Positions 24,955-33,922 of a stretch of DNA of 64,000 nucleotides are shown piece after piece (positions within the stretch are counted from its first letter, which is position 1; the number at the start of each line of letters is the position of its first letter). The translations under genes were made by a program, and so were the position numbers. The notes beneath the pieces were generated by a model. The model was not told where the DNA came from. It was given only the letters and a program-made list of their open reading frames with translations, and searched no databases. Source of the DNA: Streptomyces sp. SID8374 (GTDB taxonomy: Bacteria > Actinomycetota > Actinomycetes > Streptomycetales > Streptomycetaceae); NCBI RefSeq assembly GCF_009865135.1, contig NZ_WWGH01000002.1, positions 124,001 to 188,000 on the forward strand, read 5' to 3'.

Positions 24955-25848
24955 ATGACCACCCCGCCTCAGCCGCCGCAGGGCCCCTACGGGCCGCCCC
25001 CGCACCCGCAGCAGAACCCTTACGGCCCGCCGCCCGCCGCCTCTCCCGGGGTGCCGCAGCAGCCGCCCTACGGCTACCCGCAGCAGCCTCCGGCCCCGCC
25101 CCAGCAGGGCGGCTGGGGGCAGCAGCCGGGGTGGGGGCAGCAACAGCCCGGCATACCGGGCGGGGGCGGTCCGGGCGGGGCCGGCTGGCCGCCGCAGGGG
25201 CCGGGCGCGCAGCCGCCGCGGAAGAAGCGGACCGGGCTGATCGTCGGGATCGTGGCCGGTGCGGTGGTGCTGGCGGGCGGAATCGCCTTCGGGGTCTCCC
25301 AGTTGGTCGGGAAGACCGCCGACGCGGCGTTCCCGGAGGCCAAGTACAAGCTCGTCCTGGAACAGAAGCTGCTGGACGGGGAGTTCACCCTGGCCCAGGA
25401 CCTCTCGTCGACCGAGGGCAAGAAGATCGAGAAGATGTACGACCCCACCGTCCGGGACGCGAAGGCGGTGGTCGGTCAGTACAGCTCGGCCAAGGGTGGG
25501 GCGCTGGTGATCTCCGGGATGTACGGGAAGTTCACCAGGCCGGAGGTGATGACCGGCAAGATGATGGACGGTGGGGCCGCCGGGGACGGCGCGACCGTCG
25601 TCGTACCGCCCAAGAAGTTCACTCCCGCCGGGTACGACATCACGCTGGAGTGCCAGGTGCTCCAGTCGAACAAGAGCGGCGTCAAGGCCAACATTCCGAT
25701 GTGTGCCTGGGGTGACGACAACACGGGGGTGTCCGTGGGGATCATCCGCGCCGAGACCGCCCTCAAGGACGCCACGTCGATCGACCTGGAGGCGGCCGCG
25801 GCCGAGACCGCCAAGATCCGCGAGGAGATCCGCCAACCGATCGGCTGA
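24955..25848 (+). CDS. Single-pass membrane protein with Pro/Gln-rich N-terminus
   Basis: A 297-residue protein. Residues 1-85 are a cytoplasmic Pro/Gln/Gly/Tyr-rich region with PYGPPP and GWGQQPG repeats, followed by RKKR and one membrane helix (TGLIVGIVAGAVVLAGGIAFGV, about 90-111). The extracellular part (about 115-297) has two Cys (LECQVLQ and IPMCAWGDD) that could form a disulfide and the GDDNTGVSVG motif seen in many uncharacterised Streptomyces proteins of this design. No enzymatic motif is seen. ATG at 24955 begins the typical MTTPPQ sequence. It ends at a tandem array that separates it from opposing genes. Confidence 0.85.
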   Translation: MTTPPQPPQGPYGPPPHPQQNPYGPPPAASPGVPQQPPYGYPQQPPAPPQQGGWGQQPGWGQQQPGIPGGGGPGGAGWPPQGPGAQPPRKKRTGLIVGIVAGAVVLAGGIAFGVSQLVGKTADAAFPEAKYKLVLEQKLLDGEFTLAQDLSSTEGKKIEKMYDPTVRDAKAVVGQYSSAKGGALVISGMYGKFTRPEVMTGKMMDGGAAGDGATVVVPPKKFTPAGYDITLECQVLQSNKSGVKANIPMCAWGDDNTGVSVGIIRAETALKDATSIDLEAAAAETAKIREEIRQPIG

Positions 25849-25871
25849 CGGGCGGCGGGCCGGGGCACACC

Positions 25872-26247
25872 GCTCACGGGCTGGAGCACTGCTCTCGGGC
25901 CGGAGCATCGCTTACGGCCCGTGGCGCCGCTCACCGGCCCGAGCGTCGCTCACGGGCCGGAGCGTCGCTCACGGGCCGGAGCGTCGCTCACGGGCCGGAG
26001 CGCCGCTCACCGGCCGGAGCACTGCTCATGGCCTGAGCGCCGCTCACCAGTCGGAGCACTGCTCACTGCTCGCGGGACCGCTCACCGGCCGGAGCGCTGC
26101 TCACCGGCCGGGGCGTCGCTCACCTGCCGGAGCGTCGCTCACCGGCTGGAGCACCGCCCACCGCCGGAGCACCGCTCACCGGCCCGAGCGCCGCTCACCC
26201 GCCGGAGCACCGCTCACCGGCCCGAGCACCGCCCACCGCCCGGGACC
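25872..26247. repeat. About 20 tandem 19-bp units with complementary ends
   Basis: A degenerate array of roughly twenty units close to GCTCACCGGCCGGAGCGTC; three consecutive copies (about 25945-26005) are perfect. Each unit begins GCTC and ends its core with GAGC, so single units can form small hairpins. It fills the gap between two convergent genes and may act as a bidirectional transcription end. A 150-codon frame on the plus strand is an artefact of the periodicity. From 26248 to 26332 the DNA is a C/G tract. Confidence 0.85.
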
Positions 26248-26332
26248 GTCGCCGGACCCGGCCCCCGGGCCGCCCGGCCCCCCGGCCCCCCGGCCACCTG
26301 GCCCCCGGCCCCCCGGCCCCCCGCCCCCCGGG

Positions 26333-26818
26333 TCAGCGCACCCCGGCCGGTTCCGGGAAGCGGGTGCGCAGAGTGAACGCCCGGTCCGTCGGGCCGTGTT
26401 CGCGCAGGTGCAGCAGGCGCTCCTCGGCGTCCGCGACCGTCGGGCGTACCCCCTCGGGCACCCACCACAGGGCGGTCATCGCCTCCCGGACCTGCTCGAA
26501 CCACTCGCGGCGCCGCTTCAGCAGCTCCCGGTGCTGCCCGGCGTACATGAAGGCCGTGAGCGCGTCGGCGTCCCGCCACACCGACATGTTCACGATCAGC
26601 CACTCGTCCCCGAAGACCGGGACGTCCGTGGCGTTCCCGGAGTCGGAGCGCAGCCGCCACACGAACCCCTCGGCCTGGTCGGCGACCGCGTTCACCGGGT
26701 CCAGTCCGTCGACGAAGTCCTTCAACTCCGGTGAATCCAGCGGGAATTTGAGCCGGGCGATGTTCACCTGCGCCAACTCGTGTCTTGCGCCGTCTGTTTG
26801 CGTCTCGATGGAGGTCAT
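26333..26818 (-). CDS. DUF3291-like protein
   Basis: A 161-residue protein resembling DUF3291, an alpha/beta-barrel family related to dimeric antibiotic-biosynthesis monooxygenase folds: HELAQVNIARLKFPLDSP, VWRLRSDSGN, NMSVWRDADALTAFMYAGQH, and WWVPEG with PTVADAEERLLHLREHGPT. The catalytic role is unknown. ATG 26818 overlaps the stop of the amidase gene as ATGA, so the two form an operon. Confidence 0.85.
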   Translation of the reverse strand: MTSIETQTDGARHELAQVNIARLKFPLDSPELKDFVDGLDPVNAVADQAEGFVWRLRSDSGNATDVPVFGDEWLIVNMSVWRDADALTAFMYAGQHRELLKRRREWFEQVREAMTALWWVPEGVRPTVADAEERLLHLREHGPTDRAFTLRTRFPEPAGVR

Positions 26819-27897
26819 GGCCGCACGGTAGGCAGGGAGTTCTCCACCGCGCGGGCCATTCCGAGCAGCGAGACGTCCGCCCCGCGCGCCGCGACCAGGT
26901 GGAGCCCCACCGGGCAGCCGTCCCCGGTGAATCCGGCGGGCAGGCTCGCCGCCGGGTGCCCGCTCAAGTTGAACGCCCAGGTCAGGGCGGTGGAGTAGAG
27001 GTCGCCCGGACCCTCGTGCCCGTGCGGCCGGTTCGGGGTGACCGGGGTCAGCAGCAGGGGCGCGGCGGCGAAGAGGTGATCCAGCCGCTCGTCGTTCGCC
27101 CGCCGGACCGCCACCGCCTCCGGGTCCCCGGGCGCCCCGCCCCGTACCGCCTGCCAGGCCCGTGCCGGATCCAGGAGCACGCACGCGGCGTCCAGCAGGC
27201 GTACGGTCCCCGCCGCGACCAGCCGGTCCACCGCGCCCCGGACGACGGCCGCCACCCCCGGGTCCACGTCCGCGAACCCCAGGTCCTCGCTGTACACGGC
27301 GGGCAGGGGCAGGGGCAGGGAAGGGGCGGCGGGCTCCTCGTAGCCGGGCAGCACATGGCGTACGTACCGTTCCGCAGCCGCCGCCGACCGGGCCAGCACC
27401 CCCGCCGACGCGAGCCCCGACCGGTCCGGGGACGGAAGCAGCCCGTTCGTCGTTCTCAGCCCGAACACCCCGCACCACGCGGCCGGGATGCGGACCGATC
27501 CGGCCCCGTCGCTGCCCGTCGCCAGCTCCACCATCCCCGCCGCCACCGCGACCGCCGAGCCCGCCGACGAACCGCCGGGCGTACGGTCCGCCCGCCACGG
27601 GTTGACCGTACGGCCGTGGGCGCCCTGCCCCCAGGTCTGCCAGTAGGTGCCGGGACCGGGTACGGAGGTCGCGCCCACCGGGACCCCGCCCGCCGCGATC
27701 AGCCGGCGGGCCGCGTACGAGCGGATGCCGGAGGGGCCCTTCACGGCGAACGGCAGCCCGCGCAGGGGGAGTTCGAGTGCCGCCTGCTCGCGGGCGAGGG
27801 CCTCCTCGGGCCAGACCTCGGTGAACGCGTTGAGCGCCGGGTCCAGCCGGGCGATCCGCTCCAGGGCCCGCGCCACGGCGGACGGTGTGCTCGTCAT
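26815..27897 (-). CDS. Amidase signature family protein
   Basis: A 360-residue amidase signature enzyme expected to hydrolyse an amide bond. The Ser-cisSer-Lys triad is present: Lys in PFAVKGPSG, the glycine/serine stretch GGSSAGSAVAVAAG, and GSDGAGSVRIPAAWCGVFGLR. It is short compared with the usual 450-500 residues, lacking much of the region between the signature and the C-terminal part, so it belongs to a compact subtype or has lost a segment. The substrate is unknown. ATG at 27897 follows the stop of the upstream penicillin-binding protein gene by 53 bases. Confidence 0.85.
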   Translation of the reverse strand: MTSTPSAVARALERIARLDPALNAFTEVWPEEALAREQAALELPLRGLPFAVKGPSGIRSYAARRLIAAGGVPVGATSVPGPGTYWQTWGQGAHGRTVNPWRADRTPGGSSAGSAVAVAAGMVELATGSDGAGSVRIPAAWCGVFGLRTTNGLLPSPDRSGLASAGVLARSAAAAERYVRHVLPGYEEPAAPSLPLPLPAVYSEDLGFADVDPGVAAVVRGAVDRLVAAGTVRLLDAACVLLDPARAWQAVRGGAPGDPEAVAVRRANDERLDHLFAAAPLLLTPVTPNRPHGHEGPGDLYSTALTWAFNLSGHPAASLPAGFTGDGCPVGLHLVAARGADVSLLGMARAVENSLPTVRP

Positions 27898-27950
27898 GGG
27901 CACACTCTGCCCCGTACCGCCACGTGCTTCGCCCCTCACCCCTCGCCCCC

Positions 27951-29408
27951 TCACCCCTCCAGCGCCGCCTCCATCACCGCCCGGGCGATCGGGGCCGCGC
28001 TGCCGCCGCCGCTGATGTCGGCCCGGTCCGCCGCCGCGTCCTCCACCACCACGGCCACCGCGACGGCCGGGCGGCCGGAGTCGGGAGCCTGCGCCCAGGA
28101 GATGAACCAGGCGTACGGGAGGCCGGAGTTGTCCACGCCGTGCTGGGCGGTGCCGGTCTTGCCGCCGACCGTGACCCCGTCGATCGCCGCGTTCGACCCG
28201 GTGCCGTTCTCCACCACGTCGACCATCATCCGCTGGAGCTGCACCGCCGTGGAGGGGCTCATCGCCCGCTGGTAGGAGCGCGGCCCCTGCTGCTGGACCG
28301 TGTCCCCGTCGGCGGCGGTCACCCGGTCCACCAGGTACGGGTACCGCAGGTCGCCGCCGTTGGCCACCGCCGCGGCGACCATCGCCATCTGGAGCGGGGT
28401 CGCGGTCGTGTTGAACTGCCCGATCGAGGAGAGCGCGAGCTGGTCCTCGCTCATGTCGGTGTCGAAGTTGCTCCGCGCCACCCCGGACGGGATGCGCAGC
28501 CCGGTCTCGTTGAAGCCGAAGTGCCCGGCCGTCTCGACCATCCCCTCCAGCCCGACCCGTACCCCCAGATGGGCCATCACCGTGTTGCAGGAGGCCCGGA
28601 TCGCATCCGCCAGCGAGGCCTTCTCGCAGCCGCGCGCCTCGTTGGGCAGAACCGTCCTGGTGTTCGGCAGGACGTACGGCGACGGGGTGTCCGTGGGCGC
28701 GTCCGGGTCCTTCACCACCCGGGCGTCCAGGGCCGCCGCCGCCGTCACGATCTTGAAGGTGGAGCCCGGCGGATAGGTCTGCCGAATGGCCCGGTTGAGC
28801 ATCGGCAGGCTCTTGGCCGCGTTCAGCCGGGTCCACGCCTCGGTGACCGCCGGACCGGTGCCGGAGAGCCGTTCGGGGTCGTACGAGGGGGTCGAGACCA
28901 GCGCCAGGATCTTGCCCGTCGACGGCTCCAGAGCGGCGACCGCGCCCCGCCGCCCGCTCAGCCCGGCGTACGCGGCGCGCTGCATCGACTCCTTGACCGT
29001 CGTGACGACGTTGCCGCCGGGCTGCCGGCCCCGGGTGAACTCGTTCCAGAAGGGGAGGGGGGCCAGCAGTGAGTCCGTTCCCGACAGGACGCCGTCCTCG
29101 GCGTTCTCCAGGAGGGTGGTGCCGTACGTCTGCGAGGCGTACCCGGTCACCGGCGCGTACAGGGGGCCGTGCAGATAGGTGCGTTCGAAGCTGAGCTGCT
29201 CGCCGGTCTCCTTGCTGCCGGTCACGGCCCGGTCGCCGACCAGGATGTTGCCGCGCGGCTGGTCGTAACGGGCGATGGTGGAACGGCGGTTGGCCGGGTT
29301 GGCGTCCAGCTCCTCGGCCTCGAAGAGCTGGACGCGGGCCGCGTTGACGAGCAGCGCCACGAGCAGCAGCAGACAGAAGGCGGCGGCCCGCCGGATGTAG
29401 CGGATCAC
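27951..29408 (-). CDS. Class B penicillin-binding protein (transpeptidase)
   Basis: A 485-residue membrane-anchored transpeptidase that cross-links peptidoglycan. It has an N-terminal membrane helix (about 8-24, FCLLLLVALLVNAARV), a dimerisation/pedestal region and the transpeptidase domain with S216TFK219, S273CN and GGKTGTAQ near 415. ATG overlaps the upstream FtsW/RodA stop as ATGA. Pairing with a SEDS polymerase is the usual arrangement, the SEDS protein making glycan and the PBP cross-linking it. Streptomyces have several such pairs beyond ftsW/ftsI; this one may serve growth or sporulation. Confidence 0.93.
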   Translation of the reverse strand: MIRYIRRAAAFCLLLLVALLVNAARVQLFEAEELDANPANRRSTIARYDQPRGNILVGDRAVTGSKETGEQLSFERTYLHGPLYAPVTGYASQTYGTTLLENAEDGVLSGTDSLLAPLPFWNEFTRGRQPGGNVVTTVKESMQRAAYAGLSGRRGAVAALEPSTGKILALVSTPSYDPERLSGTGPAVTEAWTRLNAAKSLPMLNRAIRQTYPPGSTFKIVTAAAALDARVVKDPDAPTDTPSPYVLPNTRTVLPNEARGCEKASLADAIRASCNTVMAHLGVRVGLEGMVETAGHFGFNETGLRIPSGVARSNFDTDMSEDQLALSSIGQFNTTATPLQMAMVAAAVANGGDLRYPYLVDRVTAADGDTVQQQGPRSYQRAMSPSTAVQLQRMMVDVVENGTGSNAAIDGVTVGGKTGTAQHGVDNSGLPYAWFISWAQAPDSGRPAVAVAVVVEDAAADRADISGGGSAAPIARAVMEAALEG

Positions 29409-30937
29409 CGGTCCTCCTCCGGGGGGTCCGCGGGCTTCATGGGATCCGCATCGCCCACGGGTCCCGAAAGCCCCGCCGAGCCCCCAGAGCCGGCGGGTCC
29501 CGCATGGTCCATGGGGCCCACGGATCCCGCAGGCCCCGCCGACCCCACAGACCCCGCACGCCCCCCAGGCCCCACCGCGCTGGCGATGACCCCCGTCTCC
29601 ACATGCTCCGGCTCCGGCCTGCGCGAGACATCGCTGAGCCGGATCAGCAGCGCCACGATGATCCAGTTGGTGACGACGGACGAGCCGCCCTGCGCGAGGA
29701 ACGGCATCGCCATCCCGGTCAGCGGGATCAGCCCCATCACCCCGCCCGCGATCACGAACACCTGGAGCGCCAGGATCGAGGAGAGGCCGATCGCCAGGAG
29801 CCGCCCGAACGGGTCGCGCAGGGCGAGCCCGGCCCGGTAGCCGCGCGCCACGAGGAGCGCGTACAGCAGGAAGATGGCGGTCAGGCCGCTCAGCCCCAGC
29901 TCCTCGCCCGCCGTCGCCAGGATGAAGTCGGACTTGGCGGCGAAGCCGATGAGGATGGAGTGGCCCGCCCCGAGCCCCGTACCGAGCATGCCGCCCGCCG
30001 CGAACGCGAACAGCGACTGGGCGAGTTGGCCAGGGCCCCGCCCGGCGTCGATCGAGGCGAACGGGTCCAGCCAGTCCTGCACCCGGCCGTGCACATGCGG
30101 CTCGAACGATCCGACGACGAACGCCCCGACGGCGGCCAGCAGCAGCCCGACCGCGATCCAGCCGGTCCGGCCGGTCGCCACGTACAGCATGATGACGAAG
30201 AGGCCGAAGAAGAGCAGCGAGGTGCCGAGGTCCCGTTCCAGCACCAGCACACCCACGCTGAGCAGCCAGATCGCCACGAGGGGGCCGAGCACCCGGCCGG
30301 TTGGCAGTTGCAGCTTCCAGAACGTGCGGCCGGTGTACGCGAGCGCGTTGCGGTTGGCGGCGAGATAGGCGGCGAAGAAGACCGCGAGCAGGATCTTGGC
30401 GAACTCGCCCGGCTGGAACGAGAGTCCGCCGACCCGGATCCAGATCTTCGCCCCGTTCACCGCCGGGAAGAAGATCGGCACGATCATCAGGACGAGCGCG
30501 GTGGCGACCGAGAGGTACGCGTACCGCTGGAGCACCCGGTGGTCGCGCAGCAGCACCACGACGACGGTGAAGAGCGCGACGCCGAGCGTGGACCAGATCA
30601 GCTGAGTGGGGGCGGCCTGGTCGCGCGGGGTCTCCAGGTCGAGACGGTAGATGAGCACCAGGCCGAGCCCGTTGAGCAGGACGGCGATCGGCAGCAGCAG
30701 CGGATCGGCGTACGGGGCCCGGAAGCGGACCGCGACATGGGCCAGCAGGGCGAGCATGCCGAGCCCGGCGCCGTAACCGGCGACATCAGGGGGCACGGCC
30801 CCGTCGTGGGCGAGGCCGACGGCCGCGTAACCGTAGACGGAGATGAGGACGGCCCCGATGAGGAGCGAGAGCTCGACCCCACGCCGTCTGGGCAGGCGGA
30901 GCTCGGGCGGGGGAGCGTCCGCCGTCGTTGCGGTCAT
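29405..30937 (-). CDS. FtsW/RodA/SpoVE-family SEDS glycosyltransferase
   Basis: A 510-residue polytopic membrane protein with about 10-12 helices, the SEDS family of lipid II glycan polymerases. Characteristic features include AKIWIRVGGLSFQPGEFAKI, VLERDLGTSLLFFGLF, DFILATAGEELGLSG and MGLIPLTGMAMPFLAQGGSS. The C-terminal 60 residues are unusual: a Gly-rich, collagen-like tail with Gly nearly every third residue (GSVGSAGPAGSVGP and similar), predicted to be disordered and cytoplasmic. ATG at 30937 is used; its ribosome site is weak. It overlaps the downstream PBP gene by four bases. Confidence 0.93.
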   Translation of the reverse strand: MTATTADAPPPELRLPRRRGVELSLLIGAVLISVYGYAAVGLAHDGAVPPDVAGYGAGLGMLALLAHVAVRFRAPYADPLLLPIAVLLNGLGLVLIYRLDLETPRDQAAPTQLIWSTLGVALFTVVVVLLRDHRVLQRYAYLSVATALVLMIVPIFFPAVNGAKIWIRVGGLSFQPGEFAKILLAVFFAAYLAANRNALAYTGRTFWKLQLPTGRVLGPLVAIWLLSVGVLVLERDLGTSLLFFGLFVIMLYVATGRTGWIAVGLLLAAVGAFVVGSFEPHVHGRVQDWLDPFASIDAGRGPGQLAQSLFAFAAGGMLGTGLGAGHSILIGFAAKSDFILATAGEELGLSGLTAIFLLYALLVARGYRAGLALRDPFGRLLAIGLSSILALQVFVIAGGVMGLIPLTGMAMPFLAQGGSSVVTNWIIVALLIRLSDVSRRPEPEHVETGVIASAVGPGGRAGSVGSAGPAGSVGPMDHAGPAGSGGSAGLSGPVGDADPMKPADPPEEDR

Positions 30938-31030
30938 GGACCGCAACGTAGCAAGAGGTGTGCCGTATTTCCCTTATGTCATAGTGCCCGCCGCCATGTC
31001 ACCGTGCTCGCCCGCCCCTGCCGTGGCGCG

Positions 31031-31067
31031 CGTCCGCCCGGGGAGCCACCGGCTCCCCGGGCGGACG
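31031..31067. terminator. 17-bp perfect terminator hairpin
   Basis: CGTCCGCCCGGGGAGCC (31031-31047), loop ACC, then the exact complement (31051-31067). It lies just beyond the stop of the minus-strand SH3 protein gene and isolates it from the ftsW-like gene. This is the strongest hairpin in the window. Confidence 0.8.
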
Positions 31068-31087
31068 AGGGCATGCGGGACGGGGCG

Positions 31088-31600
31088 TCAGCAGAAGTGC
31101 GGCGCCGCGCCGATGTTCTCGATGTAGCGGGCCGAACCCCACGCCCACGTGCCGTCGGTCAGCAGGTACCAGCGGTTGTTGCCGTCGACGTTGTCGCCCG
31201 TGGTCTTGCAGAAGATGTTCACCACGGTGCCGTACTTCACCGAGCCCACGACCCGGCTGCTGCGGGTCGGCCGGTCGCGGAGCAGCAGGTTCGGCTTGGC
31301 GATGACCCGTCCCTTGTAGGTCCGCTTGGGGGCCTGGGGGTTGGCCTGGTTCTGCGCCTGCGCCTCCTGGCGGGCCTCGTGCTCGCGCTGGAGAGCCGAG
31401 GCGGAGAGCTCGTCGGAGGCCGGGGCCGAGGTGGAGAGCTCGTCGGAGGCCGGGGCCGTGGCGGCGGCCTGGTCCCGGTGGTCGACGGGGTGGGGGTCCG
31501 CCGCCAGAGCGGGAGCGGCGGCCGTGACCGCCGCGAGGGCGCCGATGGCGACGCAGAGACCGATCCGGCGGAACCGCGAGGGGCGGGACAGGGGGGACAT
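31088..31600 (-). CDS. Secreted SH3-domain protein
   Basis: A 170-residue secreted protein. It has a signal peptide (IGLCVAIGALAAVTAAAPALA, cleavage near residue 34), a polar Gln/Ala/Glu region with two copies of APASDELS, and a C-terminal bacterial SH3-like domain (RVIAKPNLLLRDRPTRSSRVVGSV through WYLLTDGTWAWGSARYI). Two Cys (IFCKTT and the last residue) may form a disulfide. Such domains often bind wall peptides; no catalytic domain is attached. ATG 31600 has GGAGG 5 bases upstream. Confidence 0.88.
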   Translation of the reverse strand: MSPLSRPSRFRRIGLCVAIGALAAVTAAAPALAADPHPVDHRDQAAATAPASDELSTSAPASDELSASALQREHEARQEAQAQNQANPQAPKRTYKGRVIAKPNLLLRDRPTRSSRVVGSVKYGTVVNIFCKTTGDNVDGNNRWYLLTDGTWAWGSARYIENIGAAPHFC

Positions 31601-31707
31601 GCTGCCTCCATGGGAAAGGAAGGGGGACCGTGGGCGGCGCGAGATGATCTCGCCCTCGTCACGCTAAGTTGGCCACGGAGAGTCCGCAACGCGCACTGTG
31701 CGTGACA

Positions 31708-33051
31708 TCAGGCCGGTCGGGTGGTCCCCGCGCCCCCGTCGCCCGTGTTCCCGGCGCCTTCCCCGTCGTCGAGGCGTACGTACTCCGGCAACGTCAGCCG
31801 GGCCAGCGCCCCGCCGTCCGGGGGATTCAGGAACTCCAGCCGCGCCCCGATCACCGCCGCCTGGCCCACCGCGATGGTCAGCCCGAGTCCGTGGCCCTTG
31901 CCTGCGCCGTCCGTGCGGAACCGCTGCGGACCGCCCTCCAGGAGGTACGCCGGAAAGCCCGCGCCATGGTCGCGTACGGAGACCACCGCACCCGCCACCT
32001 CCAGCACCACCGGCCCGGCGCCGTGCCGGTGCGCGTTGGCCACCAGATTGCCGAGCACCCGCTCCAGCCGCCGCCGGTCCGTCTCCACCGGCGCCGGATC
32101 CACGACCCGCACCTCGGTCTCCGTGCCGGAGGCCCGCACCACCCGCTCCACCACCGGGGCGAGGTCGTGCACGGCCAGGTCGACCTGTTCCGTACGGGCG
32201 TCCAGGCGCGAGATCTCCAGCAGGTCCTCGGTCAGCGCGCGCATCGCCCGCACCCGGTCCCGCACCAGCTCCGCCGGACGGCCCGGGGGCAGCAGTTCGG
32301 CGGCGGCCGAGAGACCGGTGAGCGGGGTGCGCAGCTCGTGCGCCACATCGGCGGTGAACCGCTGCTCCGTCTGGAGCTTGCGCTGGAGGCTGGAGGCCAT
32401 GGTGTCCAGGGCGCCCGAGACGATCGCCACCTCGTCCTGGCCGCGCACGGGACGTGCCGTACGGGGGTCGCCGACCCGGGCGTCCAGGTCGCCCGCGCTG
32501 ATCCGGCGGGCCACCTGGGCCGTCTGGTGCAGCCTGCGGGTGACCCGGCCGACGGCGAAGAGGCCGACCACCAGAGTGGCGGCGATGGCCAGCAGCGAGG
32601 AGCCGATGATCGCCCGGTCCAGGCCCGCGATGGTGTTGGCGCTGTGGCTGTAGTCCGTCCAGGTGGCCAGCGCCCGCCCGTCCGCCGGGCCCGCCGCCCA
32701 CATCGCGGGGCCGCCGCGGCCGTACGGGTCGCCCGGGCGGTGCGGGCCGTCCGCGACCATCGTGCCGCGCTCGCCGCCCGCCGCCAGGGCGCGCAGCGGG
32801 GCGGGCAATCCCGCCGGGTCGATGCCGGAGCCCCTGGGCAGCGGCTCCCCGGCCTCGTACGCGTCGGTGACGACCTCCAGCCGGTCCAGCGCCTTCTCGC
32901 GGGCGTGGGAGACGGTCTGCCGGGTGACGGCGGTGTGCACGAGGACGCCGAGCAGGGCGGCGAGGGTGCAGCACATGACGGTCAGGAAGACCGCGGACTT
33001 CCAGGTGAGGGTCGCGGTCCAGGCAGGCGTACGGAACCGGCGCCGCTTCAT
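31708..33051 (-). CDS. Sensor histidine kinase without adjacent response regulator
   Basis: A 447-residue membrane histidine kinase: helix 1 about 18-42, extracellular segment to about 155, helix 2 (IIGSSLLAIAATLVVGLFAVG), HAMP (TRRLHQTAQVARRISAGDLDARV), HisKA with H-box FTADVAHELRTPLTGL, and HATPase with NLVANAHRHG, VRDHGAGFP and GHGLGLTIA. The layout resembles CseC-like kinases. The ATG overlaps the stop of the lipoprotein gene as ATGA, so the lipoprotein is probably its partner, as CseA is for CseBC. No response regulator gene is found on either side. Confidence 0.92.
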   Translation of the reverse strand: MKRRRFRTPAWTATLTWKSAVFLTVMCCTLAALLGVLVHTAVTRQTVSHAREKALDRLEVVTDAYEAGEPLPRGSGIDPAGLPAPLRALAAGGERGTMVADGPHRPGDPYGRGGPAMWAAGPADGRALATWTDYSHSANTIAGLDRAIIGSSLLAIAATLVVGLFAVGRVTRRLHQTAQVARRISAGDLDARVGDPRTARPVRGQDEVAIVSGALDTMASSLQRKLQTEQRFTADVAHELRTPLTGLSAAAELLPPGRPAELVRDRVRAMRALTEDLLEISRLDARTEQVDLAVHDLAPVVERVVRASGTETEVRVVDPAPVETDRRRLERVLGNLVANAHRHGAGPVVLEVAGAVVSVRDHGAGFPAYLLEGGPQRFRTDGAGKGHGLGLTIAVGQAAVIGARLEFLNPPDGGALARLTLPEYVRLDDGEGAGNTGDGGAGTTRPA

Positions 33052-33836
33052 CGGACGGCCGCCGAAGGGCTCCCGCTCGGACGGCCGTCCGCCGGGGCCG
33101 AGGGTGCCGAGGGTGAGGCAGACGGCGAGGCCGTCGGGCTCGGGGTCCGGTTGCGGTCCGTGTCCTTGCGCCGCTCCGGGGCCCGCAGGATCTCGTCCCG
33201 GGTGGCCAGCATCGCCTGCTGCCGCTCGTCCCAGGACCACGCGGTGCGGTACTCGTACCCGGAGATCGCCGAAGGCGCCCGCAGGATCAGGTCCCGGCCC
33301 GCCAGCTCCACGCTGATCACGGCGTCCGAGGTGGACATGATCCGGGTCAGCCCGCCCTTGTCGCCCCGGTCGGCCCGGTACGCGCGCACGGTGAGCTGGC
33401 GGCCGGGCATGCGGATGCCGAGCACCAGTTCGTCCCTGCCGTCGCCGGTCAGGTCGAAGTAGTACGGGGCCAGGACCGGGCAGTCGTCCGGTGCCGTCCG
33501 GCAGGCGCGGATCGCCCGGACCGTCGCGTCGGGCAGCTCGTCCAGCCCGCTGTCCCGGTCCGTCCTGGCCTTCAGCCCGGCCTGCACCACCGCGACCGGG
33601 TCCAGCCGGTGCACATCGCCGCCGGGCACGGTGATCCCGGGGATCCGGGCGGTCTCGCCCTCCCCGTAGTCGTACGGGGCGGCCGATGCGGGCGGCAGGT
33701 CGGGCCAGAGGCGGGCGGGCTCCACCGCCGATGGGGCCTCGCCGGCGCTCCGGAGCCCGCCGGCCGCACCGCAGCCGGAGAGCAGGGCGAGCACGGCCAC
33801 GGCGGACGCGACGGCACGGACGCGGACCGGGCGCAC
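33048..33836 (-). CDS. Lipoprotein coupled to the histidine kinase
   Basis: A 262-residue lipoprotein with lipobox LSGC at about 19-22. The middle part contains a cysteine pair (RACRTAPDDCPV) and an FG-GAP-like calcium-loop motif (YYFDLTGDGRDELVLGIRM), suggesting a small beta-domain; the C-terminus is a Pro/Ser-rich disordered tail (SPTASPSASPSAPSAPADG). GTG at 33836 has AGGAGG 7 bases upstream. The four-base overlap with the kinase gene suggests a sensor accessory at the outer face of the membrane. Homology to CseA is suggested by context only. Confidence 0.82.
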   Translation of the reverse strand: MRPVRVRAVASAVAVLALLSGCGAAGGLRSAGEAPSAVEPARLWPDLPPASAAPYDYGEGETARIPGITVPGGDVHRLDPVAVVQAGLKARTDRDSGLDELPDATVRAIRACRTAPDDCPVLAPYYFDLTGDGRDELVLGIRMPGRQLTVRAYRADRGDKGGLTRIMSTSDAVISVELAGRDLILRAPSAISGYEYRTAWSWDERQQAMLATRDEILRAPERRKDTDRNRTPSPTASPSASPSAPSAPADGRPSGSPSAAVR

Positions 33837-33922
33837 GGCTGGCCCTCCTCTTGGACGACAGGGGGCCTACACCCTAGGGCGTGTCCGTACGCAATGCCCA
33901 CTTCGTACCCGTACGGCAGGCT

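Noticed and set aside
25872..26247. CRISPR array
   Set aside because: Units are directly tandem without unique spacers and no cas genes are present.
25921..26376. Plus-strand frame encoding a repetitive SLTGRS/AHRPE protein
   Set aside because: It is produced by the 19-bp tandem DNA array and has no ribosome site or domain.
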